Assembly: GCF_040126305.1 (NCBI RefSeq)
Contig: NZ_CP149512.1
Span: forward strand, 388,638 to 452,637
Direction of reading: 5' to 3'
DNA from: Pararhizobium sp. A13
GTDB taxonomy: Bacteria > Pseudomonadota > Alphaproteobacteria > Rhizobiales > Rhizobiaceae
Length of the DNA stretch: 64,000 bases
Shown piece by piece: positions 26,072 to 35,300 of this stretch (position 1 is the stretch's first letter; every line of letters begins with the position of its first letter). Under the pieces are notes generated by a model that did not search any database, was not told the origin of the DNA, and saw only the letters and a program-made list of their open reading frames with translations. A program made the translations under genes and the position numbers.

Positions 26072-26072
26072 G

Positions 26073-27080
26073 ATGACAGTCATTATGAGCCACAAAACGG
26101 TCGCAACGACCGCCCGCCAAAACCGCCCCTTCGTCCGCGACCTGATGGGCATCGGCACCATCATCGCCGCGGCGGCAATCGGCTATCTTCTCTTCCCCGA
26201 CAATCTTGCCCTTTTGACCCGCATCATCGCCATTGCCCTTCTCGTATTGTCGCTCGACCTCGTCACCGGCTATTGCGGTGTGGCGACACTCGGCCATGCG
26301 GCTCTGTTCGGCTCAGGCGCCTATGCTGCCGGCATCATATCCGCGCATTACGGCATCGCCGATCCGCTTCTGATGACGTTGGCGGGCATCGTCGGCGGAG
26401 CAGCAGCGGGGCTCGTCTGTGGCGTCATCATTCTTCGAGCCCACGGATTGCCGCAGCTCGTCCTGTCGATCGCGCTCATCTACCTGTTCCACGAACTCGC
26501 CAACAAGGCGTCCTCCTGGACTGGTGGCAGTGACGGTCTCTCTGGAATTTCGACCGATCCACTGTTCGGTATGTTCGAGTTCGACCTCTGGGGCCAAACT
26601 GCCTATGTCTTCGGTGTCGCATTGCTGCTCGCCGTGCTTATCCTGCTGCGTTTCCTCGTTCGTTCGCCCTTTGGCATGCTTTGCCGCGGTATCAAGGAAG
26701 ACCCGCTGCGCATCATCGCCATGGGCGCGTCGCCCAAAGCCGCGCTGATCAAGATGTATGTCATCTCCGGTGCTGTCGCTGGCGTCGGCGGCGCGCTCAA
26801 TGCCATCTCGACGCAAGTCGTCGGCCTCGACAGCCTGTCCTTCACGCTTTCGGCGGAGTCGCTCGTGATGCTCGTCCTTGGTGGCACCGGTTCGTTGTTC
26901 GGCGCACTGACCGGCACCGTGGTCTTCATGCTGTTCGAAGACTATGTCTCTGCCGCCAACCCCTTCCACTGGCTAACGATGGTCGGTGCATTGCTGATTG
27001 CCGTCGTGCTTTTCGCACCAAAGGGTCTCTACGGAACGGCCGCCGCCTTTGTCGCCCGCCGTGGGGAGAAACGCCCGTGA
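26073..27080 (+). CDS. ABC transporter permease, LivM family
   Basis: A 335-aa membrane permease, the second half of the channel. ALDLVTGYCGVATLGHAALFGSGAYAAG-type segments (split here as LSLDLVTGYCGVATLGHAAL and FGSGAYAAGIIS) and GGTGSLFGALTGTVVFMLFE mark the LivM family. The start at 26073, directly after the livH-like stop, fits the operon; ATG at 26085 is a second possibility. Its stop overlaps the GTG start of the next ATPase gene. Confidence 0.92.
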   Translation: MTVIMSHKTVATTARQNRPFVRDLMGIGTIIAAAAIGYLLFPDNLALLTRIIAIALLVLSLDLVTGYCGVATLGHAALFGSGAYAAGIISAHYGIADPLLMTLAGIVGGAAAGLVCGVIILRAHGLPQLVLSIALIYLFHELANKASSWTGGSDGLSGISTDPLFGMFEFDLWGQTAYVFGVALLLAVLILLRFLVRSPFGMLCRGIKEDPLRIIAMGASPKAALIKMYVISGAVAGVGGALNAISTQVVGLDSLSFTLSAESLVMLVLGGTGSLFGALTGTVVFMLFEDYVSAANPFHWLTMVGALLIAVVLFAPKGLYGTAAAFVARRGEKRP

Positions 27081-27841
27081 GCGCCGTTTTCGAAGTTCTC
27101 AATCTGAAAAAGGCCTTCAGCGGTCTTGCCGTCACCAATGATGTGACACTGTCCATGGCGCCGGGTGACCGGGTCGCACTGATCGGGCCGAACGGCGCGG
27201 GAAAGACCACCTTCGTCAATCTCGTGACCGGCAATCTCCGTCCGGATTCAGGAGAGGTCCGCATCAACGGCGAAACCGTTACCAGGATCGATGCGATCGG
27301 CCGCGTCCGCCGCGGTCTGGTCCGGTCCTTCCAGGTCACAAGGCTCTTTCAGGACATGACCCCGGCCGAGCATGTCGCTCTGGCGATCCTTCAACGCGAC
27401 GGAAGGGCAGGGGCGATGTTCGGCAATTTCCTGTCGATGCCCGATATCATGGATGAGACAACAGCACTGCTTTGCACGCTTGGCCTTGTCCATCTCATGC
27501 ACCGCAAGGTGAGCGAGATCGCCTACGGCCAGCAGCGCCTGCTCGAGATCGCCGTGGCGCTGGCGCTGAAGCCCAGGGTCCTGCTTCTCGACGAGCCTGC
27601 GGCTGGCGTGCCACAGAGCGATACCGGCCGCATCGAGCAGGCGCTCGCAGAGCTGCCCGCCGATCTCGCCGTGCTGATGATCGAGCACGACATGGATCTG
27701 GTTTTCCGCTTCGCCAAGCGCGTCATCGTGCTTGCCGCTGGAACCATCATCTTCGACGGCTTGCCCGTCGATGTCACCAAGAATGCCGCCGTGCGCGAGG
27801 CCTATCTGGGGAGCTATGCCAATGCCAGCCACGCCGCTTGA
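27077..27841 (+). CDS. ABC transporter ATPase, LivG family
   Basis: A 254-aa nucleotide-binding subunit. Walker A is GPNGAGKTT (about residue 36), followed by the LivG-type RVRRGLVRSFQVTRLFQDMTPAEHV. The signature region reads EIAYGQQRLLEIAVALALKP, then VLLLDEPAAGV for Walker B. The usual LSGGQ-like loop is YGQQR, which is normal in this subfamily. The GTG start (27077) overlaps the preceding stop as GTGA; upstream in-frame extension would lie inside the permease gene. Confidence 0.92.
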   Translation: MSAVFEVLNLKKAFSGLAVTNDVTLSMAPGDRVALIGPNGAGKTTFVNLVTGNLRPDSGEVRINGETVTRIDAIGRVRRGLVRSFQVTRLFQDMTPAEHVALAILQRDGRAGAMFGNFLSMPDIMDETTALLCTLGLVHLMHRKVSEIAYGQQRLLEIAVALALKPRVLLLDEPAAGVPQSDTGRIEQALAELPADLAVLMIEHDMDLVFRFAKRVIVLAAGTIIFDGLPVDVTKNAAVREAYLGSYANASHAA

Positions 27842-28538
27842 AGTTGAAAACCTCTCGGCCGGCTACGGTCCGACCCGCGTCCTTGAAAACGTATCCTTTT
27901 CCGTTCCCGCCGGTGCCCGATTGGCTGTTCTCGGCCGCAACGGCATGGGCAAAACGACACTGCTGGCCACGCTTGCTGGCCAGACACGGCGGTACGACGG
28001 AAAAATCCGCATCGGGGAAACCGACGTCACCGGCATTTCGAGCGCCCTGCGGGCTCGCACCGGTCTCGGCTACGTGCCACAGACGCGGTGCATCTTTCCG
28101 ACGCTAACGGTCGAGGAGAACCTGTTCGTCGGCCTGAAGGACCGGCCGAAAAGCGACCTGCAGGAAGCCTACGCGATGTTCCCGCGCCTGTTCGAGCGCA
28201 AGCGGAACCTTGGCTCGCAGCTTTCCGGCGGCGAGCAGCAGATGCTGTCGACGGCGCGGACCATTCTCGGTCGCCCGTCCGTGCTGCTGCTTGACGAGCC
28301 ACTCGAAGGTCTTGCACCCGTTATCTGCGAGGAGTTGATGAAGGCCTTCGCATCACTCGCCAACGCCGGCGACATGACCATTCTCCTGGTGGAACAGCGG
28401 ATTCAGAGCGCGCTCGATTTCGCCGATCAGGTCATCGTCCTGGAACGAGGGCGGGTTGCTTGGAGCGGAACGCCGGCTGCATTGGCTGGCGACCACGATG
28501 CGGTGGAGCGGCTACTTGGCGTCGGCGGGCTGCACTGA
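27822..28538 (+). CDS. ABC transporter ATPase, LivF family
   Basis: A 238-aa second ATPase. Walker A is GRNGMGKTT (about residue 40), followed by ARTGLGYVPQTRCIFPTLTVEENLFVG, with the VPQ and F-P-x-L-T-V-E-E-N-L pattern of LivF. The signature is QLSGGEQQMLSTARTILGRP, and Walker B is VLLLDEPLEGLAPV. The ATG at 27822 overlaps the preceding gene by 20 bp. With this gene all five subunits are present, so the transporter looks complete. A hairpin follows. Confidence 0.92.
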   Translation: MPATPLEVENLSAGYGPTRVLENVSFSVPAGARLAVLGRNGMGKTTLLATLAGQTRRYDGKIRIGETDVTGISSALRARTGLGYVPQTRCIFPTLTVEENLFVGLKDRPKSDLQEAYAMFPRLFERKRNLGSQLSGGEQQMLSTARTILGRPSVLLLDEPLEGLAPVICEELMKAFASLANAGDMTILLVEQRIQSALDFADQVIVLERGRVAWSGTPAALAGDHDAVERLLGVGGLH

Positions 28539-28573
28539 AACAATCCATATGGGAGGCCATCCCCGCCCCTAAA

Positions 28574-28615
28574 CCGCCGCGAAGCGGCGGCTCGGCGCGG
28601 TTCTCAATTTTTTTG
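28574..28615 (+). terminator. Likely terminator after the ABC-transporter operon
   Basis: CCGCCGC-GAA-GCGGCGG (28574-28590) forms a strong hairpin, extendable by AACCGC/GCGGTT as an outer stem. A run of seven T lies at 28609-28615. The T run begins a little far from the stem, so termination efficiency is uncertain. Confidence 0.5.
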
Positions 28616-28714
28616 GCAATAGCCTGGAACCTTCCGCTTCCCTGCGCATTAGGCGTCGGGTCGATTTCTGTCGACATCAAACACCGTATTTTGCAACGAT
28701 GCGAGGATGTGCAG

Positions 28715-29107
28715 ATGAACAACCTGTTACCACAACTTCATGAAGGACATGCGCCGATCACGCTGCACCAGCTGTTCCGCGACGCCTTGGAGGCCTATGA
28801 CGATTGGGTCGAAGGTGCAGATGCTCCGGCGGTCTACTATCAGGGCATGCCGGTTCCGATCGCAGTCGCGTTCGATCACATGCGCAATTGCACAGATATT
28901 CTGCCGAACAATATGGTCAGCGCCATTACCGAGCGACTGACAAAGCCCTGGAGCAGCGACAGCCCCCTTGATGAAATGACCTTTTCGACTGCGGCACGTG
29001 TCATGTCCGTCCTGATCAGAAAGAGAGAAATCCGGCGCACCGGCAGCGATATCAACGCCTTCATCCGCCGGTTCGAAAAGCGGCGTTCCGACCGTGTCCA
29101 CCGTTGA
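28715..29107 (+). CDS. Hypothetical protein (130 aa)
   Basis: Starts MNNLLPQLHEGHAPITLHQL at 28715; a start at 28460 in the same frame would overlap the previous ATPase gene and terminator. No signal peptide or membrane segment. The centre reads VYYQGMPVPIAVAFDHMRNC, and the C-terminus is basic (KRRSDRVHR). I do not recognise the family. It lies on the same strand between a complete ABC transporter and an FAD-dependent oxidoreductase, so it may belong to their pathway or regulate it. Confidence 0.6.
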   Translation: MNNLLPQLHEGHAPITLHQLFRDALEAYDDWVEGADAPAVYYQGMPVPIAVAFDHMRNCTDILPNNMVSAITERLTKPWSSDSPLDEMTFSTAARVMSVLIRKREIRRTGSDINAFIRRFEKRRSDRVHR

Positions 29108-29316
29108 GGTCTAGCGGCCATTCGGCAAATCCCAAACCCAATAAGTAACGGAAATATATCAAAAAATAACAGGACGTGAAAACGACTTGCTACCATGGGC
29201 TTCCCGTGGTTAAAATGACTAAATACATAGAGTATGCCGTATATTTGTGAACTGGCGTTTGAGTGACAGTGCCAAGGTTCAACAATCCAGCCGCATGAAG
29301 CGGGGGAGGGGATGAT

Positions 29317-30708
29317 ATGACGGTTCATGGTTTCTCGCCTTACGGTTATGGCGGCCAGCCTTTGCAGATCGCCATTGTCGGCCGCGGTTTTTCCGGTTTG
29401 ATGATGGCGATCGCTCTCCTGAAATCAGTCAGCCAGCCGTTTCAGCTGCGCATGTTCGATCCGCAGCCGATCATCAGCGGTGGCCAGGCCCTGGCAACGG
29501 CGCGCGCGACCGAAATCCTCAACAGCCGCGCCCGCGACCTCTCGGTCTCGACCGGCGAGCCGAAGGACTTCACCCGCTGGCTGCAGGCCAACCAGCATTT
29601 TCGCGAGGCGGTCTCTGCCGCAATCCCGGGCTTCGGCCAGATCTTCGTGCCGAAGGCCACCTTCAGCGATTATGTCTATCAGCGGTTTTCCGAAGCCCTG
29701 GCGCAACGCACCGACGTCAGCGTCCAGATGTCCAATGAGGGCATCGCCAGTATCCGGCGCAAGGACGACGGCCTGTTCACGCTCGGCCTGGCAGATGGCA
29801 GCGAAGCCGTTTACGACACAGTCGTCCTGGCAACCGGCTATGGGTTGAAGCCCCCGCAGGAGAAAGGCGAGCAGGATGGTGAAGTCGTTCTGCAGAGTCC
29901 TCCAAATCGTGCCCGGCACGTCGTTGTCATGGGCAACGGCCTGCGGGCGGTGGACCAGGTCCTGCAATTGCGCGACGGCGGGTTTGCCGGTTGCATCACG
30001 ATCCTGTCGCGTCGCGGTTTCCTGCCGCAGCCGCATACCCGCATGCCCGCAGATGCCGTCTTCCCGTCGCAACCGATGCCCTCGCAGCTTCGCCATATCG
30101 TCCGGTTCGTCCGCAAAGCCTGCGCGGAAGCCGAGGAAAACGGCTGGAGCTGGCAGGCCGCGATGAACGGCCTGCGCAAGCGGGCCCGCACCCTGTGGGC
30201 GTCGCTGCCACCGAGCGAAAAGCGGCAATTCAATCGCCATCTGAGGGCCATCTACGACAGCCACCGCAACAGGCTGCCGGCGGACGTGCATGCACGGCTC
30301 GAACGTGAACTGGCCGGCGGCATGACGGAGTTGAAACGCGGGACCACGCTGAAGCGGGGGCCCGGTGGGCTTGTCGTCCGGTGGGCCGGTCAGTCGACGG
30401 AGGAGCACTTTGCTGCGGACGAAGTCATAGACTGCCGCTGCCTTTCGCCTGATTTGAAGGATCCTGTTATTGTCGACCTGCTGCGCGCAGGCCTTGCAAG
30501 CACGGACGAACTCGATCTCGGCCTGGCCGTAAACCCGGCCGGCGAACTGCTTACTCTTAGGGGTCGGCCCGCTGGCCTGTTCGCCATCGGCCCGCTCGGT
30601 CTCGGCTCGCTTCCGGATATCGATCTCGTGCCGGAGATCGTAACGCAGACATACGCTGCCGCGACACTGATCGATGCGCGATCACGGCCGCAATTACAGG
30701 CAGGCTGA
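29317..30708 (+). CDS. FAD/NAD(P)-binding oxidoreductase
   Basis: A 463-aa flavoprotein. A Rossmann dinucleotide motif, IAIVGRGFSGLMMAIALL (about residues 18-35, G-x-G-x-x-G), opens the protein. A second signature, YDTVVLATGYGLKP near residue 170, resembles the ATG motif of FAD/NAD(P)-binding monooxygenases. RHVVVMGNGLRAVDQVLQL begins a second nucleotide-binding fold near 205. This pattern fits the HpaI/hydroxyacylglutathione-unrelated FAD-NAD(P)-binding family (PF13454-like) seen beside uptake genes in rhizobia. It may supply electrons to, or act in series with, the downstream flavin monooxygenase; that link is inferred from position only. Confidence 0.75.
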   Translation: MTVHGFSPYGYGGQPLQIAIVGRGFSGLMMAIALLKSVSQPFQLRMFDPQPIISGGQALATARATEILNSRARDLSVSTGEPKDFTRWLQANQHFREAVSAAIPGFGQIFVPKATFSDYVYQRFSEALAQRTDVSVQMSNEGIASIRRKDDGLFTLGLADGSEAVYDTVVLATGYGLKPPQEKGEQDGEVVLQSPPNRARHVVVMGNGLRAVDQVLQLRDGGFAGCITILSRRGFLPQPHTRMPADAVFPSQPMPSQLRHIVRFVRKACAEAEENGWSWQAAMNGLRKRARTLWASLPPSEKRQFNRHLRAIYDSHRNRLPADVHARLERELAGGMTELKRGTTLKRGPGGLVVRWAGQSTEEHFAADEVIDCRCLSPDLKDPVIVDLLRAGLASTDELDLGLAVNPAGELLTLRGRPAGLFAIGPLGLGSLPDIDLVPEIVTQTYAAATLIDARSRPQLQAG

Positions 30709-30956
30709 CGGACGGTACGGCCGCACCCACGAAAGACCTGAACCCGCGGTGTTCGGATCGCGGGTCGGATTTCAGTCCATTAAAACCGCCAGTTCGACAT
30801 CTGAATGTAACGCCTCAGGAATGGGGCTAGCCGCGAACGGATTTTCCATACCAAATAAAATTTATAGATATTATTGTTTTGTAACCAGCACCATTCCCGG
30901 AAAGACTATCGGCCAAATGCCAATTCGTATTCCGTACACGCTGGAGACAATCGCAT

Positions 30957-32126
30957 ATGAGCACGGTTCCGGAAAAAATCGACGTTCTCTGGTTTCTGCC
31001 CACCCATGGGGACAGCCGCTATCTCGGCACCTCCATCGGCGGCCGCAACGTTGACCTCAACTATCTGAAGCAGATCGCCCAGGCGGCCGATAATCTCGGC
31101 TACTACGGGGTGCTGATCCCAACGGGCCGTAGTTGCGAGGACAGCTGGATCGTTGCTTCCGCGCTTGCACCTCTGACCGAAAAGCTACGGTTCCTCGTCG
31201 CTGTCCGTCCGGGCCTGCTCAGCCCGACGCTTGCCGCCCGCATGACGGCGACGCTCGACAGGATTTCGAGTGGCCGTCTCCTCGTCAACGTCGTCACCGG
31301 CGGCGACCCGATCGAGAACAAGGGCGATGGTATCCATTATTCCCACGAGGAACGCTACGAAGTCACCGAAGAATTCCTCGACATCTACAAGGCCGTCCTG
31401 CGCGGTGAGGACGTGACGGTCAAGAGCAAGCATTTCGATATCGAGGATGCGAAGCTCCTGTTCCGACCGTTCCAGGATCCGCACCCGCCGCTCTATTTCG
31501 GCGGCTCGTCGGGTATCGGCCAGCAGGTCGCCGCCCGCACGATCGACAAATATCTCACCTGGGGCGAACCGCCGGAAGATGTGGAGAAGAAGATTGCCGA
31601 GGTCCGAGCGCTGGCAGATGCCGAGGGCCGTAAGGTCACCTTCGGCATCCGCCTCCACGTCATCGTTCGCGAGACCGCCAAGGAGGCCTGGAGCGCAGCG
31701 GACGAACTCATCAAGTACGTCGATGAAGACACGATCGCCGCTGCACAGAAGGTCTTCCAGCGCATGGACTCAGTTGGCCAGAGCCGGATGAGCAAGCTGC
31801 ATGGTGGCCGCAAGGATAAGCTGGAAATCAGCCCCAACCTCTGGGCCGGCGTCGGCCTCGTGCGCGGCGGAGCAGGGACGGCACTCGTCGGCGATCCCGA
31901 CCAGGTGAAGGCGCGGATCGACGAATATCGCCAGATCGGCATCGACACCTTCATCCTGTCCGGTTATCCGCATCTGGAAGAAGCCTACAAGTTTGGCGAA
32001 CTCGTGCTGCCGAACCTGCCGCTCAACCATCCGGTGAAGGCCTATTCGGCCGGTGCGAACACTGGGCCTTTCGGCGAAACGATCGCCGGCGACCACCGCC
32101 CGACGCTTAAGGTCTCCCAATCCTGA
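30957..32126 (+). CDS. ssuD: FMNH2-dependent monooxygenase, SsuD/alkanesulfonate type
   Basis: A 389-aa luciferase-like flavin monooxygenase. [17 protein letters not shown] near residue 10, [20 protein letters not shown] near 50 and [11 protein letters not shown] near 110 match alkanesulfonate monooxygenase SsuD, which cleaves alkanesulfonates to aldehyde and sulfite. [19 protein letters not shown] and [12 protein letters not shown] complete the pattern. Length matches (E. coli SsuD 381). Neither an NADPH flavin reductase (SsuE) nor the ssuABC transporter lies next to it; instead there is a branched-chain-type transporter and an FAD/NAD(P) protein. GGAG precedes the ATG at suitable distance. 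The substrate may be a sulfonate, but related enzymes act on other compounds. Confidence 0.85.
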   Translation: MSTVPEKIDVLWFLPTHGDSRYLGTSIGGRNVDLNYLKQIAQAADNLGYYGVLIPTGRSCEDSWIVASALAPLTEKLRFLVAVRPGLLSPTLAARMTATLDRISSGRLLVNVVTGGDPIENKGDGIHYSHEERYEVTEEFLDIYKAVLRGEDVTVKSKHFDIEDAKLLFRPFQDPHPPLYFGGSSGIGQQVAARTIDKYLTWGEPPEDVEKKIAEVRALADAEGRKVTFGIRLHVIVRETAKEAWSAADELIKYVDEDTIAAAQKVFQRMDSVGQSRMSKLHGGRKDKLEISPNLWAGVGLVRGGAGTALVGDPDQVKARIDEYRQIGIDTFILSGYPHLEEAYKFGELVLPNLPLNHPVKAYSAGANTGPFGETIAGDHRPTLKVSQS

Positions 32127-32144
32127 TCTATCCAACCTAAGGCA

Positions 32145-32176
32145 CCCCGATGTGTCTCTTTGAAGAAATATCGGGG
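32145..32176 (+). terminator. Weak hairpin after ssuD
   Basis: CCCCGAT (32145-32151) and ATCGGGG (32170-32176) can pair around an 18-base loop. Only an ATTTTATATT stretch follows, a few bases later. It may end the ssuD transcript, but the long loop and poor T run make this uncertain. Confidence 0.35.
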
Positions 32177-32334
32177 GTTGCGCATTTTATATTTCGTCCA
32201 GCGATTAAACGGTGATGTTCAACCGTTAACCAGGGCAGTGACCAGAGAAAGGTCGCTGCCCTGGCTCGGTTGACAAACGACGGACAAGTCTGAAGAGTAC
32301 AACCGGTCAAAACGGCAGCGTTGGGGAGGACTTA

Positions 32335-35300
32335 ATGTCTATGCGCGCGTTTATCCGGTTTTCAGCGATCATTCTTACCGCACTCTCCTTCAGCCCTGCT
32401 GCCGGGGCAGCGGAAACGGGCCGGCATGTCCTTACGACAGAGAACGGCGACTATTTCGGCTTTGACCTCCGCACCGAGCAAAATGTCACGCTCGATCAGT
32501 GCAAGACGGTCTGCATCGCCGACTCCTCCTGCCGCGCCTTCACCTACAATCCCAAGGTGAAATGGTGTTTCCTCAAATCCGACTACAACAAGCTGAATAC
32601 GTTCAACGGCGCGATCGCCGGCAAGATTGTCGAAGCCGCCTCGAGCGAACCGGATATCGGCGCGCCGCCGGCGCTGCCCTTCCTGACCGAACAGCAACTT
32701 GCTGATGCCCGCACGGCCAAAAACAATCTCGCGCTGGAGCCGGATCAGGAAGGGCAGGGGCTCAACGGCCTGATCGCCGCCGCTCACCGCGAACTCGCCG
32801 CCGGCAACATTGCCCCGGCACTGAAGGCTTTCCAGGGTGCCTTATCGATCATCCCGGAGGATGGCGCGGTCTGGATCGAGGCGGCACGCGCCGCCAACCG
32901 CGTCTACGGCAACACCGACTTCGCAGTCCAGGCGTCGCTCGCCGCCATCAACGGCTACCAGCTCACGCGCACCACACAGTCCCGTGCAGACGCTCTGGCT
33001 GTTCTCGCAAAGGCGCTGGAAAGCTCGGAGAACTTCCGCGCGGCGCTCAGCGCCTACAAGGCCAGCCTTGCGATTGTCGAGGCAAAGACGGTTCGCGCAG
33101 CCTATGACACCTTGAAAGTGCGCCAAGGCTTCCGCGTGACTGAGCATACGGTCGATTCCGACAGCGCCATACCGCGGGTCTGCGCCCAGTTCTCCGAACC
33201 GCTGGTCAAGGCCGGCGTGGATTATACCCCATTCGTCACCCTCGACGGTGCACCGCCCAAGGCGCTTGAAGCTAAGGGCAGCGAGATCTGCGTCGAGGGC
33301 CTGAACCACGGTCAGCGCTACAAGCTGGCCTTCCGTCAGGGCCTGCCGTCCTCCATTTCCGACGAGCCCCTTGAAGCCCAGGTCAATCTCGACGTCTATA
33401 TACCGGATCGCGCTGCGATGGTGCGCTTCACCGGCGATAGCTTCGTGCTTCCCGGAACCGCCCGTCGCGGCATTCCGCTCGTCTCAGTCAACACCACCAG
33501 CGCAAACCTCAAGCTCTACCGCATCGGCGATCGCAACATCGCGTCACTGCTCACCACCTCGCAATTCCTGACGCAGCTCGACGGGTACAGTGCCCAGCGC
33601 ATCCAGGATGAAAACGGCGAGATGGTCTGGCAGGGCTCGATCGATATCTCCACCGACCTCAACAAGGAAGTGGTGACCAGCTTTTCGGTGGACGAAGCGT
33701 TGCCGCAGCGCAAGCCCGGCGTCTATGTCCTGACCGCCGTCTCGGGTACTGCAGCGACAAACGAGTGGGACAGCCAGGCAACGCAATGGTTCGTCGTCTC
33801 CGATATCGGTCTCTCGACCTATTCCGGCACGGATGGCTTGAGCGTTTTTGCCCGGTCCCTGGCGACGGCCAAGCAGATGGCCGGGGTCGAACTGACGCTG
33901 CTTGCCAAGAACAACGAAATTCTTGGAACGGTGACCACCGACGCGCAGGGCCGTGCAACCTTCGATGCCGGTCTGTTGCGTGGCACCGCCGCCATGACCC
34001 CCGCGGTGATCACCGCAAAGGGCGGCAACGACGATTTCGTCTTCCTCGACTTGACGCGCGCTGGCTTCGATCTCTCCGACCGTGGCGTCACCGGACGCGC
34101 GGCACCGGGTGCCATCGACATACTGACCTGGACCGAGCGCGGCATTTATCGCGCCGGTGAAACCGTGCACGTTTCCGCATTGGCGCGCGACAGCGCTTCC
34201 GTTGCAATCGAGAAGCTGCCGCTGACCTTCATCTTCATGCGCCCCGATGGCGTCGAGGATCGCCGCGTCGTCAACGACGGCGGCCAGGCAGGCGGCTATA
34301 CGCTCGATCTCGCCCTGCAGCCGAACGCCATGCGCGGCACATGGACCGTGCAGGTCTATACCGATCCCAAGGGCACGGCGATCAGCGAGAAGCAGTTCCA
34401 GGTCGACGACTTCGTCCCTGATCGGGTCGAGTTCGACATGGCGAGCACCGTCAAACAGATCGAGATCGGCAAGCCGGCGCCGATCACCATCGACGGGCGA
34501 TTCCTGTATGGCGCACCTGCAGCGGGCCTCGAGCTCGAAGGCGAAGTCGGGCTCAAGCCGACTCGCGAAAGCGCCGATTTCAAGGGCTATTTCTTCGGTC
34601 TGGCCGATGAGGAAGCGACGGAAGACAGCCGCACGCCGCTGGAGGCTCTGGAGCCGCTGGACGAAGACGGCAAATCGATGTTCGAGGTGAACCTCACGGA
34701 AACGCCGTCCACAACCCAATTGCTGAACGCCAACATTACTGTGCGCGTTCAGGAAGCCGGCGGCCGGGCCGTCGAGCGTTCGCTGACGCTGCCCGTCAGG
34801 CCGGAAGGCTCGATGATCGGCATCAAGCCGCAATTCACCGGCGACCTCGCGGAAAATGCGGTTGGCAAATTCCATGTCATCGCCCTCGACCAGAATGGCG
34901 ACAAGCAGGCCCAGTCGGGCCTGACCTGGACGCTGTTGCGCGTCGAGCAGGATTATCAATGGTACCGCGACGGCACCGCCTGGAAATACGAGCCCGTGAT
35001 TTCGACCAAGCAGGTGTCCGCCGGCAAGCTTGATGTCACCAAGGATGGCGGCGAGATTTCCCTGTCGGCCGGCTGGGGCCGTTACCGCCTCGAAGTCGAG
35101 ACCGCCGATATCGATGGACCAACATCAAGTGTGGAATTCGATTCCGGCTGGTATGTCGCCGCCAGCTCGACGGAAACACCGGATGGCCTGGAGATCGCGC
35201 TCGACAAGGAAAATTATGCGATCGGCGATACTGCAAAGCTCAGGGTTTCGCCACGGTTTGCCGGCGAGGTCCTGGTCACGATCGGTTCGGAAAAGCTGGT

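Noticed and set aside
30709..30956. AT-rich stretch upstream of ssuD as a possible origin or regulatory element
   Set aside because: Only an AT-rich promoter-like segment is visible, with no repeats or recognisable operator.
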